A DNA stretch of 6,051 nucleotides from DATAXV01 sp036272915 (GTDB lineage Bacteria > Chloroflexota > Dormibacteria > Dormibacterales > Dormibacteraceae). Positions 1-4,929 of the stretch are shown in pieces (the first letter of the stretch is position 1; each line of letters starts with the position of its first letter). The notes under the pieces are model-generated. The model was not told where the DNA came from, ran no database searches, and worked only from the letters and a program-made list of their open reading frames with translations. The stretch covers positions 1 through 6,051 of the forward strand of contig DATAXV010000183.1 of assembly GCA_036272915.1 (NCBI GenBank), in the 5' to 3' direction. A program made the translations under genes and the position numbers.

Positions 1-1
1 C

Positions 2-190
2 AACCCGACCCCGGCGCACGTCGACCGGATCGAGAAGGAGCTCAAGGATCACGGCAAGGTCTTCGAGATCCACCGCTACCCGGGCGCCGGGCACGCCTTC
101 TTCTCCGTCGACCGGCCCAGCTACCGCGTCGAGGCCGCCAACGACGGCTGGCAGCGCATCTTCGAGTTCTACGGCTCGCACCTCACCTGA
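2..190 (+). CDS. Dienelactone hydrolase family protein, C-terminal fragment
   Basis: The left edge cuts this gene, leaving 62 codons before TGA. The visible part ends with the closing elements of an alpha/beta hydrolase of the dienelactone hydrolase type. The motif YPGAGHAFF (residues 26-34 of the fragment) carries the His (fragment residue 31) expected to be the catalytic-triad histidine. It is followed by a short RPSY segment and a C-terminal amphipathic helix ending in FYGSHL, as in family members. Family enzymes hydrolyse dienelactone or related esters in the cytoplasm, and many homologues have no assigned substrate. The nucleophile (Cys or Ser) and Asp lie outside the window, so activity cannot be judged. 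A GC-rich hairpin follows the stop by 11 bases. The family call is fairly secure; the substrate is unknown. Confidence 0.85.
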   Translation, partial: NPTPAHVDRIEKELKDHGKVFEIHRYPGAGHAFFSVDRPSYRVEAANDGWQRIFEFYGSHLT

Positions 191-201
191 CGGCGACGGC
201 C

Positions 202-232
202 GGCCGCCCCCCGGCGGTGTCCGGGGGCGGCC
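202..232 (+). terminator. GC-rich hairpin after the hydrolase gene
   Basis: A 10-bp perfect stem (202-211 with 223-232) encloses an 11-base loop and begins 11 bases after the hydrolase stop. No T-run follows, which is common for hairpin terminators in very GC-rich actinobacteria. It lies just upstream of the presumed coaA promoter and so probably separates the two transcription units. Function is inferred from position and structure only. Confidence 0.5.
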
Positions 233-235
233 GCC

Positions 236-241
236 TAAGCT
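236..241 (+). promoter_or_regulatory. Putative -10 element (TAAGCT) of a leaderless coaA promoter
   Basis: TAAGCT fits the actinobacterial TANNNT -10 consensus and ends six bases before the coaA ATG at 248. Transcription would then begin at or next to the start codon. No Shine-Dalgarno sequence is present and no good -35 is visible in the upstream hairpin region. This supports a leaderless mRNA but is not proof. Confidence 0.45.
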
Positions 242-247
242 AAACCG

Positions 248-1231
248 ATGGGCAGCCTGCCATCCGGCGTCCGGGCGGGAAGGAACGGAGCGCGCCAGGA
301 CTTCTTTCCCTACGCCACGTTCTCCCGTGAGGAGTGGGCCCGGCTCCGGGAGGCGACGCCGCTGACGCTCACCGACGAGGAGCTGGTCCGCCTCCGGGGG
401 ACCAACGAGTACGTCTCGCTCGACGAGGTCCGCGACGTCTACCTGCCGCTCTCCCGCCTGCTCAACCTCTACGTCCAGGCGAGCCAGGGCCTCCACGTCG
501 TCGCCGACCTGTTCCTGGGCAAGCCGCCGGTCCCCATCCCCTACGTGATCGGGGTCGCCGGCAGCGTGGCCGTGGGCAAGAGCACGTTCGCCCGCATCCT
601 CCGGGCGCTGCTGGCGCGTTGGCCCAGCCACCCCAGCGTCGACCTGGTCACCACCGACGGCTTCCTGTATCCGAACGCGGTGCTGGCCGAGCGGGGGCTG
701 ATGGAGCGCAAGGGCTTCCCCGAGAGCTACGACCTCCGGCGCCTGATCGAGTTCCTGGGCGAGCTGGCGTCGGGGGCGGCCGAGGTCAGCGCCCCGGTCT
801 ACTCCCACATCCTCTACGACATCGTGCCCGGGAGGGAGCAGGTCATCCGGCGGCCGGACATCGTCATCCTCGAGGGGCTCAACGTGCTGCAGCCGCCCGA
901 TCCGGCCCGGCGCCGATCACTCCACACCTTCGTCTCCGACTTCTTCGACTTCTCGATCTACCTCGACGCGATGGAGGAGCACATCGAGGCCTGGTACGTG
1001 GAGCGGTTCCTGAAGTTCCGGGCCACCGCCTTCAACCGGCCCGACTCCTACTTCAGCCACTTCGCCGAACTCAGCGACGAGGAGGCGAGGGAGACCGGCA
1101 GGCGGATCTGGCGGGAGATCAACGGACCCAACCTGCGCAACAACGTCGCCCCCACCCGGGAGCGGGCGCGCCTGGTCCTGACCAAGGGCCCCGACCACCG
1201 CGTCGAGGAGGTGCGGCTGCGCCGCCTATGA
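248..1231 (+). CDS. coaA: Type I pantothenate kinase (CoaA)
   Basis: Catalyses ATP-dependent phosphorylation of pantothenate to 4'-phosphopantothenate, the first committed step of coenzyme A synthesis, in the cytoplasm. The 327-residue protein matches the bacterial type I enzyme end to end, with about 10 extra N-terminal residues compared with the E. coli protein. Visible motifs are PYATFSREEW near the N-terminus (21-30), the P-loop GSVAVGKS (105-112), TTDGF (135-139) with the catalytic Asp137, GFPESYD (156-162), APVYSH (182-187), ILEGLNVLQ (207-215), and the C-terminal PTRERARL (302-309). Arg116 and His187 correspond by a constant offset of 10 to E. coli Arg106 and His177, residues tied to CoA feedback binding, so feedback inhibition is probably retained (inference). 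ATG 248 is the only plausible start before the conserved region. The stop overlaps the next gene as ATGA, indicating coupled translation. Confidence 0.97.
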   Translation: MGSLPSGVRAGRNGARQDFFPYATFSREEWARLREATPLTLTDEELVRLRGTNEYVSLDEVRDVYLPLSRLLNLYVQASQGLHVVADLFLGKPPVPIPYVIGVAGSVAVGKSTFARILRALLARWPSHPSVDLVTTDGFLYPNAVLAERGLMERKGFPESYDLRRLIEFLGELASGAAEVSAPVYSHILYDIVPGREQVIRRPDIVILEGLNVLQPPDPARRRSLHTFVSDFFDFSIYLDAMEEHIEAWYVERFLKFRATAFNRPDSYFSHFAELSDEEARETGRRIWREINGPNLRNNVAPTRERARLVLTKGPDHRVEEVRLRRL

Positions 1232-1776
1232 ACCGGGCCGAGCCGCCGCCATCGCTTAGCCAGGCGGCCTTCCGCGAGATCATGGCCTGCTTCCCGACCG
1301 GCGTCGCCGTGGTCACCGCCCACGCCGAGGGCGAGCCCAAGGGCCTCACCGTGAGCTCCTTCTGCGCCGTCTCTCTCTCGCCGCCGATGGTCCTCGTCTG
1401 CGTCGACCAGACCTCGCAGACCCTGCCCGCGCTGCGGGAGGCGGGCGGGTTCACCGTGAACTTCCTCTCCCTCGGCCGCCATGAGCTGGCGGCGCGCTTC
1501 GCGTCCAAGGCGGAGGGCAAGTTCGAGGGCGTGAACTGGGAGCTGCCGGGACTCCCTCAGGGCGGCCCGGTGCTCATCGATGACGTCAACGCCTACGCGG
1601 TCTGCGTCACCACCGAGGCGTTCGCGGCCGGCGACCACTGGATCTTCCTGGGCGAGGTGCGGGAGGGAGCGGTCTCGGCCGAGGTCGCACCCCTCGTCTA
1701 CCACCGCCGCAGCTACGTCGCGCTGGGCGGCACGACGCCGCCGTCGACGGAAGGCTCCCAGACCGGGCGGCGCTGA
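1228..1776 (+). CDS. Flavin reductase-like domain protein (FMN-binding split barrel)
   Basis: A 182-residue protein of the flavin reductase family (HpaC/HsaB-like), which uses NAD(P)H to reduce FMN or FAD, often to feed a two-component monooxygenase. Motifs in order are FPTGVAVVTA (22-31), a GLTVSSF-type segment (39-45) and SLSPPMVLVCVD (49-60), which line the flavin site. These are followed by FTVNFLS (75-81), GDHWIFLGEV (135-144) and the closing PLVYHRRSY (155-163). A short hydrophilic tail follows. The start ATG 1228 overlaps the coaA stop by four bases (ATGA). A purine-rich GAGGAGGTG lies inside coaA at 1205-1213, rather far upstream, so translation is probably coupled. Reading further upstream in this frame only shadows coaA. 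No monooxygenase partner is visible nearby, so its physiological partner is unknown. The flavin cofactor is inferred from the family. Confidence 0.92.
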   Translation: MNRAEPPPSLSQAAFREIMACFPTGVAVVTAHAEGEPKGLTVSSFCAVSLSPPMVLVCVDQTSQTLPALREAGGFTVNFLSLGRHELAARFASKAEGKFEGVNWELPGLPQGGPVLIDDVNAYAVCVTTEAFAAGDHWIFLGEVREGAVSAEVAPLVYHRRSYVALGGTTPPSTEGSQTGRR

Positions 1777-1780
1777 CCGA

Positions 1781-1817
1781 CCGCGGCGATCGCGAGCCGC
1801 GGAGGTTCTGCGGCTCG
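1781..1817 (+). terminator. Overlapping alternative hairpins after the flavin reductase gene
   Basis: Four bases after the stop, CCGCGGC (1781-1787) pairs perfectly with 1796-1802 across an 8-base loop. The segment CGAGCCGC (1793-1800) can instead pair with GCGGCTCG (1810-1817) across a 9-base loop. The two stems share bases 1796-1800 and cannot coexist. There is no T-run. A terminator role is inferred from the position directly behind the coaA-flavin reductase unit. Confidence 0.45.
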
Positions 1818-1976
1818 AGCCTTCACGTCGAGGACGTGGATCGCACCAGCCAGATCATCGCGGGAGGGGCGAGGACATCGACTGGTGGGTGCGCTGCGAG
1901 CCGCACCGACATCCCGCACCGTGCCTTGCGGAACGCTGTCCGGGCGCGGAGCCCCGATGCACGAGAGGCACGGTGG

Positions 1977-2007
1977 CGCGTGGCGCCGCGAGGTGCGGCG
2001 CCACGCG
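1977..2007 (-). terminator. Perfect 13-bp hairpin after the SPFH gene
   Basis: The arms 1977-1989 and 1995-2007 are exact reverse complements of 13 bases around a 5-base loop (GAGGT). The hairpin starts seven bases beyond the SPFH stop on the minus strand, the normal place for a terminator. It is symmetric and could also stop plus-strand transcripts. No U-tract follows in either direction. Confidence 0.6.
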
Positions 2008-2014
2008 GGTGAGC

Positions 2015-2995
2015 TCAATCGCCGGAGGCGGGAAGAGCTCCGTTGGCCCCTTCGGGGACCGAGCTGATCATCGACCGCAGCGCCTGGGCGGCGCCCATGA
2101 GGCCGGCGGACTCGAACGGGACCACGATCTTCGAGTTGGGGCTCGTCGCGACCTTGCCCAGCGTGTCCAGCTGGAGGACCGCAAGCAGCTCCGGCGTCGG
2201 CCGGCTCGAGGTGATCGCCTGGTAGACGGTGGACACGGCCTGCGCGCGCCCCTCGGCCTCCAGCACCTGCGCCTGCTTGCTGCCCTCGGCAGTCAGGATC
2301 AGGGCCTGCCGCGAAGCCTCGGCGCGCAGGATGGCGGCCTGCTTCTCGCCCTCGGCCTGGCGGATCGAGGCCTGCTTGGTGCCCTCGGAGACGTTGATCG
2401 CAGCCTGCTGCTGACCCTCGGATTGGAGGATCGCGGCGCGGCGCTCCTGGTCGGCCTGCTTCTGCAGGGCCATGGCCTGGAGGATCTGCTGCGGGGGCAC
2501 GATGTCCAGGATCTCGACCCGGTTGATGCGGATGCCCCACTTGTCGGTGACCGACTCCATCGCCATCTGCAGCTGGCTGTTGATCTTCTCCCGCTCGCTG
2601 AGGCACTCATCGAGCGACATCGAACCCATCACCGAACGCAGGGTGGTGCGGGCCAGCTGATCGATGGCCACGAAGTAGTTGCTGACCGCGAACAGGGCCA
2701 GCCGCGGCTCCACCACCTGACTGAAGATGGTGGCGTTGACGGCCAGGGACACGTTGTCCTTGGTGATCACGTCCTGCCGCTCACCGGTTCTCGGCGTCTC
2801 ACGCATGTCGACCAGAACCATCCGGTCGACGAAGGGGGCCAGGATGCGCATGCCCGGCTGGCGAACCGCCGTGAACTGCCCGACCCGAAGCACCACTCCG
2901 ACCAGACCCTGGTTGACGATGCGCACGGTTCGGAACACCGTGAGCGCAACCAGCAGCACGATCGCGACGAGGATGACCAGGATTACGACTGACAT
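2015..2995 (-). CDS. SPFH-domain membrane protein (stomatin/paraslipin type, QmcA-like)
   Basis: A 326-residue member of the stomatin/prohibitin/flotillin/HflK-C family. Such proteins assemble into large membrane-bound rings or microdomains, and are commonly encoded beside NfeD proteins, as here. One N-terminal transmembrane segment spans about residues 2-20. The SPFH (band 7) domain spans about 25-175, with PGMRILAPFVDRM (47-59), VITKDNVSLAVNA (76-88), QLARTTLRSVMG (113-124) and the helix-leading IVPPQQILQAM (165-175). Next comes an alanine/glutamate/glutamine-rich coiled coil built from 11-residue repeats (187-252), then a helical tail with LDTLGKVA (276-283). A TGA two codons upstream in frame makes ATG 2995 the earliest possible ATG. 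AGAGGGGG at 3003-3010 gives a Shine-Dalgarno sequence seven bases away. The start overlaps a 17-codon leader ORF. The family is certain; the exact subfamily and cargo are unknown. Confidence 0.94.
   Translation of the reverse strand: MSVVILVILVAIVLLVALTVFRTVRIVNQGLVGVVLRVGQFTAVRQPGMRILAPFVDRMVLVDMRETPRTGERQDVITKDNVSLAVNATIFSQVVEPRLALFAVSNYFVAIDQLARTTLRSVMGSMSLDECLSEREKINSQLQMAMESVTDKWGIRINRVEILDIVPPQQILQAMALQKQADQERRAAILQSEGQQQAAINVSEGTKQASIRQAEGEKQAAILRAEASRQALILTAEGSKQAQVLEAEGRAQAVSTVYQAITSSRPTPELLAVLQLDTLGKVATSPNSKIVVPFESAGLMGAAQALRSMISSVPEGANGALPASGD
2240..2437 (-). repeat. Six tandem 33-base units coding an 11-residue coiled-coil repeat
   Basis: Within the SPFH protein, residues 187-252 divide exactly into six 11-residue units with a pattern close to A-A-I-L-x-A-E-G-x-K-Q, for example ASIRQAEGEKQ, AAILRAEASRQ and AQVLEAEGRAQ. 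Alanine, glutamate and glutamine positions recur in register with no insertion. Such hendecads favour a right-handed or straight coiled coil, which fits the ring walls of SPFH assemblies. The DNA units are diverged, so this is an old protein repeat rather than a recent tandem duplication. Confidence 0.8.
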
Positions 2996-3036
2996 GGCTC
3001 ATCCCCCTCTATCCACGACGCAGATGGCCTCGACAT
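2983..3036 (-). CDS. Putative 17-codon leader ORF overlapping the SPFH start
   Basis: ATG at 3036 is preceded by AGGAGG (3043-3048), six bases away, the strongest Shine-Dalgarno sequence in the window. It opens a 17-residue peptide, MSRPSASWIEGDEPCQS, ending at TAA 2983-2985. The reading frame crosses the SPFH ATG (2993-2995) in another phase, so ribosomes would terminate ten bases downstream of that ATG. This is the arrangement expected for translational coupling or a regulatory leader peptide. The peptide has no membrane segment and no run of a single amino acid, so classic attenuation by amino-acid starvation is not suggested. Translation is inferred from the ribosome-binding site and spacing; conservation is untested. 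Confidence 0.4.
   Translation of the reverse strand: MSRPSASWIEGDEPCQS
3003..3010 (-). promoter_or_regulatory. Shine-Dalgarno of the SPFH gene
   Basis: AGAGGGGG lies seven bases before ATG 2995 and sits inside the leader ORF. Ribosomes translating the leader would pass over it, so use of this site may depend on leader translation. Confidence 0.6.
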
Positions 3037-3042
3037 CGATGA

Positions 3043-3048
3043 CCTCCT
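3043..3048 (-). promoter_or_regulatory. Strong Shine-Dalgarno (AGGAGG) of the leader ORF
   Basis: The minus strand reads TTAGGAGGTC here, almost the full anti-16S complement, six bases before ATG 3036. CTCC just upstream (3051-3054 on the minus strand) could pair with the GGAG of this site across TTA, a weak stem that might partly mask it. Confidence 0.6.
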
Positions 3049-3055
3049 AAGGAGC

Positions 3056-3070
3056 CCCTGCCTGGCAGGG
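3056..3070 (-). promoter_or_regulatory. Compact hairpin upstream of the leader ORF
   Basis: CCCTGCC and GGCAGGG are exact inverted copies around one base; as a hairpin this is a 6-bp stem with a CAG loop on the minus strand. It lies between the NfeD stop and the leader ORF's ribosome-binding site. On the minus strand it is followed by GGCTCC rather than U's. On the plus strand it is followed by TTTGTTG and so resembles a weak intrinsic terminator. It could shield the SPFH message from readthrough, or stabilise the 5' end of a processed SPFH mRNA. Confidence 0.35.
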
Positions 3071-3077
3071 TTTGTTG

Positions 3078-3106
3078 ACGTTATCACCGTCCGTACCCGC
3101 TTCACC
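3078..3106 (-). promoter_or_regulatory. Possible internal promoter for the SPFH gene
   Basis: On the minus strand, GGTGAA (3101-3106) and TAACGT (3078-3083, TANNNT type) are 17 bases apart. Transcription would start near 3071, just before the hairpin and the leader ORF. The -35 match is poor and the call rests mainly on spacing and on the length of the spacer. Confidence 0.2.
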
Positions 3107-3131
3107 GTTGCGTCGACGCTGGTCCCCTCCT

Positions 3132-3617
3132 TCATGCCTCGGGTCCCGGCATCGGCGACATGTCGCTGGCCAGCTGTGCCTCCTCGGCCAGCAGTTCGAC
3201 GACCAGGGTTGCCCCCTCGATGTCCACGATGCGCACCGAGGTGCCCTGGACCAGGGGGCTGCCGTCGCGAGTCATGGCCGGCCAATTCTCGCCAAGTATG
3301 CGGACATGCCCACGGTCGTGGAGTCCGATGGCGGACTGGACGACGAGCGCGACCTCGCCGATCATCGAGGACGCCCCGGAAACGGTTTCGTAGCTGGACC
3401 GGCGCATCAGATGCCGGATCAGAAACGGTCGGGCGACGACGACGCCGACGACGGACACGAGACCGAACGCGAGCGCCTGCGCGACCCAGGTCTCCCCTGT
3501 CAGGCCGACGATGGCAGCGGCCACCGCACCGAGCGAGAGGAAGGCGGCGAACAGCGCCACCGTGAGGACCTCACCGATCGCGAAGACTAACGCCACAGCG
3601 ATCCAGGCCAACGCCAT
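3132..3617 (-). CDS. NfeD-like membrane protein (short form)
   Basis: A 161-residue protein from ATG 3617. It has three hydrophobic segments (about 2-20, 21-40 and 44-66), a basic stretch (RHLMRR, 68-73), and a C-terminal beta-rich OB-fold domain (about 85-141). The OB-fold shows GHVRILGENWPA (103-114) and VRIVDIEGATLVVE (128-141), hallmarks of the NfeD C-terminal domain. NfeD proteins partner SPFH proteins in membrane domains. The long family form also carries a ClpP-like serine protease domain, which is absent here, so this is the short, non-proteolytic form. It reads into the SPFH gene after 136 bases and probably shares its transcript. Alternative in-frame starts are ATG 3635 and TTG 3644. 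I prefer 3617 because of GGGAG at 3629-3633, although 11 bases is a long spacing. Confidence 0.88.
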   Translation of the reverse strand: MALAWIAVALVFAIGEVLTVALFAAFLSLGAVAAAIVGLTGETWVAQALAFGLVSVVGVVVARPFLIRHLMRRSSYETVSGASSMIGEVALVVQSAIGLHDRGHVRILGENWPAMTRDGSPLVQGTSVRIVDIEGATLVVELLAEEAQLASDMSPMPGPEA

Positions 3618-3687
3618 TTCTTCTTGTGCTCCCATCAAGGACAACGCACCAGCACCGATGTCAGTCGATAGCCGTATCTTCTCAAGA

Positions 3688-3712
3688 TTGACTCTCCCCC
3701 TATTGCTAGCCT
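3688..3712 (+). promoter_or_regulatory. Putative promoter elements for the F420-type oxidoreductase gene
   Basis: This AT-richer divergent spacer holds TTGACT (3688-3693) and TAGCCT (3707-3712). TAGCCT fits TANNNT and ends ten bases before GTG 3723, suggesting a leaderless or near-leaderless transcript. The 13-base gap to TTGACT is too short for a standard pair. TAAGAC at 3712-3717 would instead give 18 bases, so the exact -10 is uncertain. I see no convincing promoter for the divergent NfeD gene. Confidence 0.3.
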
Positions 3713-3722
3713 AAGACCCGGC

Positions 3723-4133
3723 GTGCAATTTGGGCGAATGCGATTAGAGGTGGAGCGGGCCAGGGTCGGGCGGCTCTGCACGATCAGGCCCGGCGGAACG
3801 CCCCACGTGGTGCCCTTCTGCTTCTCCCTGGAGGAGGAGCATCTCTACTGGGCGGTGGACGCGAAGCCCAAGCGCGAGGGCCGGCTGCAACGACTTCGCA
3901 ACCTCGACCAGGACCCCCGCGCCGTCGTCCTCGTCGATCGGTGGAGCGAGGACTGGTCGGAGCTCTGGTGGGTCCGCCTCGAGGGTCGGGCGCGCACGGT
4001 CGAGGCCGCCGCTGAGCGCTCCCACGCCCTCGGCCTGCTCAGCGCGAAGTACCCGCAGTACAGAGCCCAGCCCCCGCCGGGCCCGGTGATCCGGATCGAC
4101 GTCGAACGCTGGTCCGGCTGGGCCGGCGCCTGA
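3723..4133 (+). CDS. Probable F420-dependent split-barrel oxidoreductase (PPOX class, Rv0121-like)
   Basis: A 136-residue pyridoxamine 5'-phosphate oxidase-like split-barrel protein resembling the actinobacterial Rv0121 group, which is predicted to use cofactor F420. Visible elements (GTG-start numbering) are an N-terminal helix leading to ARVGRLCTI, TPHVVPFCF (26-34), and YWAVDAKPKR (42-51) as the likely cofactor phosphate-binding segment. RLQRLRNL (54-61), the acidic and tryptophan-rich RWSEDWSELWWVRLEGRAR (73-91) and a C-terminal IRIDVERWSGW (124-134) complete the fold. The substrate is unknown for this group. GTG 3723 gives a length and N-terminal helix closer to the family; ATG 3738 (131 residues) is the alternative, and neither has a Shine-Dalgarno sequence. 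The gene ends three bases from the convergent dehydrogenase, leaving no room for a terminator. Confidence 0.88.
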   Translation: MQFGRMRLEVERARVGRLCTIRPGGTPHVVPFCFSLEEEHLYWAVDAKPKREGRLQRLRNLDQDPRAVVLVDRWSEDWSELWWVRLEGRARTVEAAAERSHALGLLSAKYPQYRAQPPPGPVIRIDVERWSGWAGA

Positions 4134-4136
4134 CGG

Positions 4137-4904
4137 CTACTTGCCGCCGGCGCAGCCGCCGTCGATGAGCATGCCCGAGGCCATCATGAAACGGGATTCG
4201 TCCGAGGCCAGATAGAGCGCCGCGTAGGCGACGTCGATGGGCCGGCCCAGCTCGCCGCTGAGCTGGCGCGACCGGATCACGGCCAGGCCCTCCTCCGGAT
4301 CGGCGTAGGACTCGCGCAGGTAGCGCTCGACGAAGGGCGTGTAGATGGTTCCCGGCATCAGCGCGTTGACCCGGATGCCATGGGGCGCGTAGTCGACCTG
4401 CATGGAGCGGGTCAGGGACAGCACGGCGCCCTTGCTGGCGGCGTAGGAGGCCCGGCGGGCGAGGCCGATGTCGGCGATCGCCGAGGACATGTTGATGATC
4501 GAACCGGCCTTGCGCTCCATCATGTGCGGCACGACCGCCCGGCTGGCGACGAAGACGCCGCGGACGTTGACCCGGAGGACGCGGTCGAGCAGGTCCAGCG
4601 GCGTGTCGTCGACGGTCCCGACGCCGCTCACGCCGGCGTTGTTGAAGAGGACGTCGATCTGACCCCAGCGCTGGAGCGCGGCCGCCGCCATCCGGTCGGT
4701 CGAATCCGGGTCGGCGACGTCGGTCTCGATGAAGGCCGCCTCGCCCCCGGCCCCGGTGATGCTCTCGACGGTCTCGCCGCCACCCGCCGGATCGACGTCG
4801 GCGACCAGCACCCGCGCCCCCTCCTGGGCGAAGAGCTGGGCCGACGCCCGGCCGATGCCGGAACCGGCACCCGTGATGACGGCGACCTTCCCCTCGAGTC
4901 TCAT
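4137..4904 (-). CDS. Short-chain dehydrogenase/reductase (classical SDR)
   Basis: A 255-residue NAD(P)-dependent oxidoreductase of the classical SDR type. It shows the dinucleotide motif TGAGSGIG (11-18), an acidic Asp36 at the end of the second strand that favours NAD(H) over NADP(H), and NNAG (88-91). The catalytic tetrad is Asn113, Ser141 (in INMSSAIA), Tyr154 and Lys158 (YAASK). PGTIYTP (184-190) and a C-terminal GMLIDGGCAGGK complete the fold. All active-site residues are present, so the enzyme should be functional. The substrate cannot be read from sequence; annotations such as glucose 1-dehydrogenase or 3-oxoacyl-ACP reductase are only by similarity. ATG 4904 is chosen because GGAGG lies five bases upstream and the protein then begins with the usual MRLEGKVAVITG; an upstream extension to 4979 has no family counterpart. 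It follows the small membrane-protein gene by 25 bases. Confidence 0.94.
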   Translation of the reverse strand: MRLEGKVAVITGAGSGIGRASAQLFAQEGARVLVADVDPAGGGETVESITGAGGEAAFIETDVADPDSTDRMAAAALQRWGQIDVLFNNAGVSGVGTVDDTPLDLLDRVLRVNVRGVFVASRAVVPHMMERKAGSIINMSSAIADIGLARRASYAASKGAVLSLTRSMQVDYAPHGIRVNALMPGTIYTPFVERYLRESYADPEEGLAVIRSRQLSGELGRPIDVAYAALYLASDESRFMMASGMLIDGGCAGGK

Positions 4905-4909
4905 GAGGA

Positions 4910-4914
4910 CCTCC
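4910..4914 (-). promoter_or_regulatory. Ribosome-binding site fixing the SDR start
   Basis: GGAGG on the minus strand, five bases before ATG 4904, picks this start over the longer frame that continues to 4979. It lies in the 25-base gap after the upstream membrane-protein gene, consistent with a two-gene transcript. Confidence 0.65.
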
Positions 4915-4929
4915 AATGCCGTGACGTGT

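Larger units (their letters stand above)
1777..2014. other. Non-coding gap between convergent genes, dense in inverted repeats
   Basis: These 238 bases separate the ends of the flavin reductase gene (+) and the SPFH gene (-). I see no credible gene. The stretch contains six inverted repeats: 1781-1787/1796-1802 (7 bp); 1793-1800/1810-1817 (8 bp, competing with the first); 1824-1829/1833-1838 (6 bp, 3-base loop); 1888-1893/1902-1907 (6 bp); 1917-1926/1966-1975 (10 bp, enclosing a small GGGC/GCCC hairpin near 1942-1954); and 1977-1989/1995-2007 (13 bp). The outer ones suit terminators for the two genes. The middle may be structured untranslated RNA or an undescribed RNA gene. No tRNA T-loop or CCA end is seen. 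Confidence 0.55.

Noticed and set aside
334..1227. Long upstream extension of the flavin reductase frame, giving an apparent 480-residue fusion
   Set aside because: The extra part is Pro/Arg/Gly-rich out-of-frame translation of coaA, and the real protein begins at ATG 1228 with the ATGA overlap.
1777..2014. Possible tRNA or other known RNA gene
   Set aside because: Hairpins are plentiful, but there is no T-loop GGTTCGA-type sequence, no cloverleaf and no CCA end; I could not match a known RNA family.
1713..2606. A 297-codon minus-strand frame overlapping the SPFH gene in another phase
   Set aside because: Low-complexity Gly/Ala/Arg/Pro-rich shadow frame with no motif; the SPFH frame is clearly the coding one.
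1580..2992. A 470-codon plus-strand open frame
   Set aside because: It crosses the end of the flavin reductase gene and runs antisense to the SPFH gene. Its composition (Arg/His/Asp/Gly-rich, no domains) is typical of GC-rich shadow frames.
3037..3285. Longer 100-codon frame that ends as the leader ORF
   Set aside because: The upstream part overlaps NfeD out of frame and has no ribosome-binding site; only the last 17 codons have a credible start.
2015..3617. Horizontal acquisition of the NfeD-SPFH block
   Set aside because: Sampled base composition of the SPFH gene (about 63-70% G+C) is similar to coaA and its neighbours, and there are no integrase, repeats or tRNA borders.
3661..3700. Heat-shock HAIR-type operator around CTCAAG near 3681
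   Set aside because: Only one half-site resembles the CTTGAG/CTCAAG motif; the required inverted partner at the correct spacing is absent.
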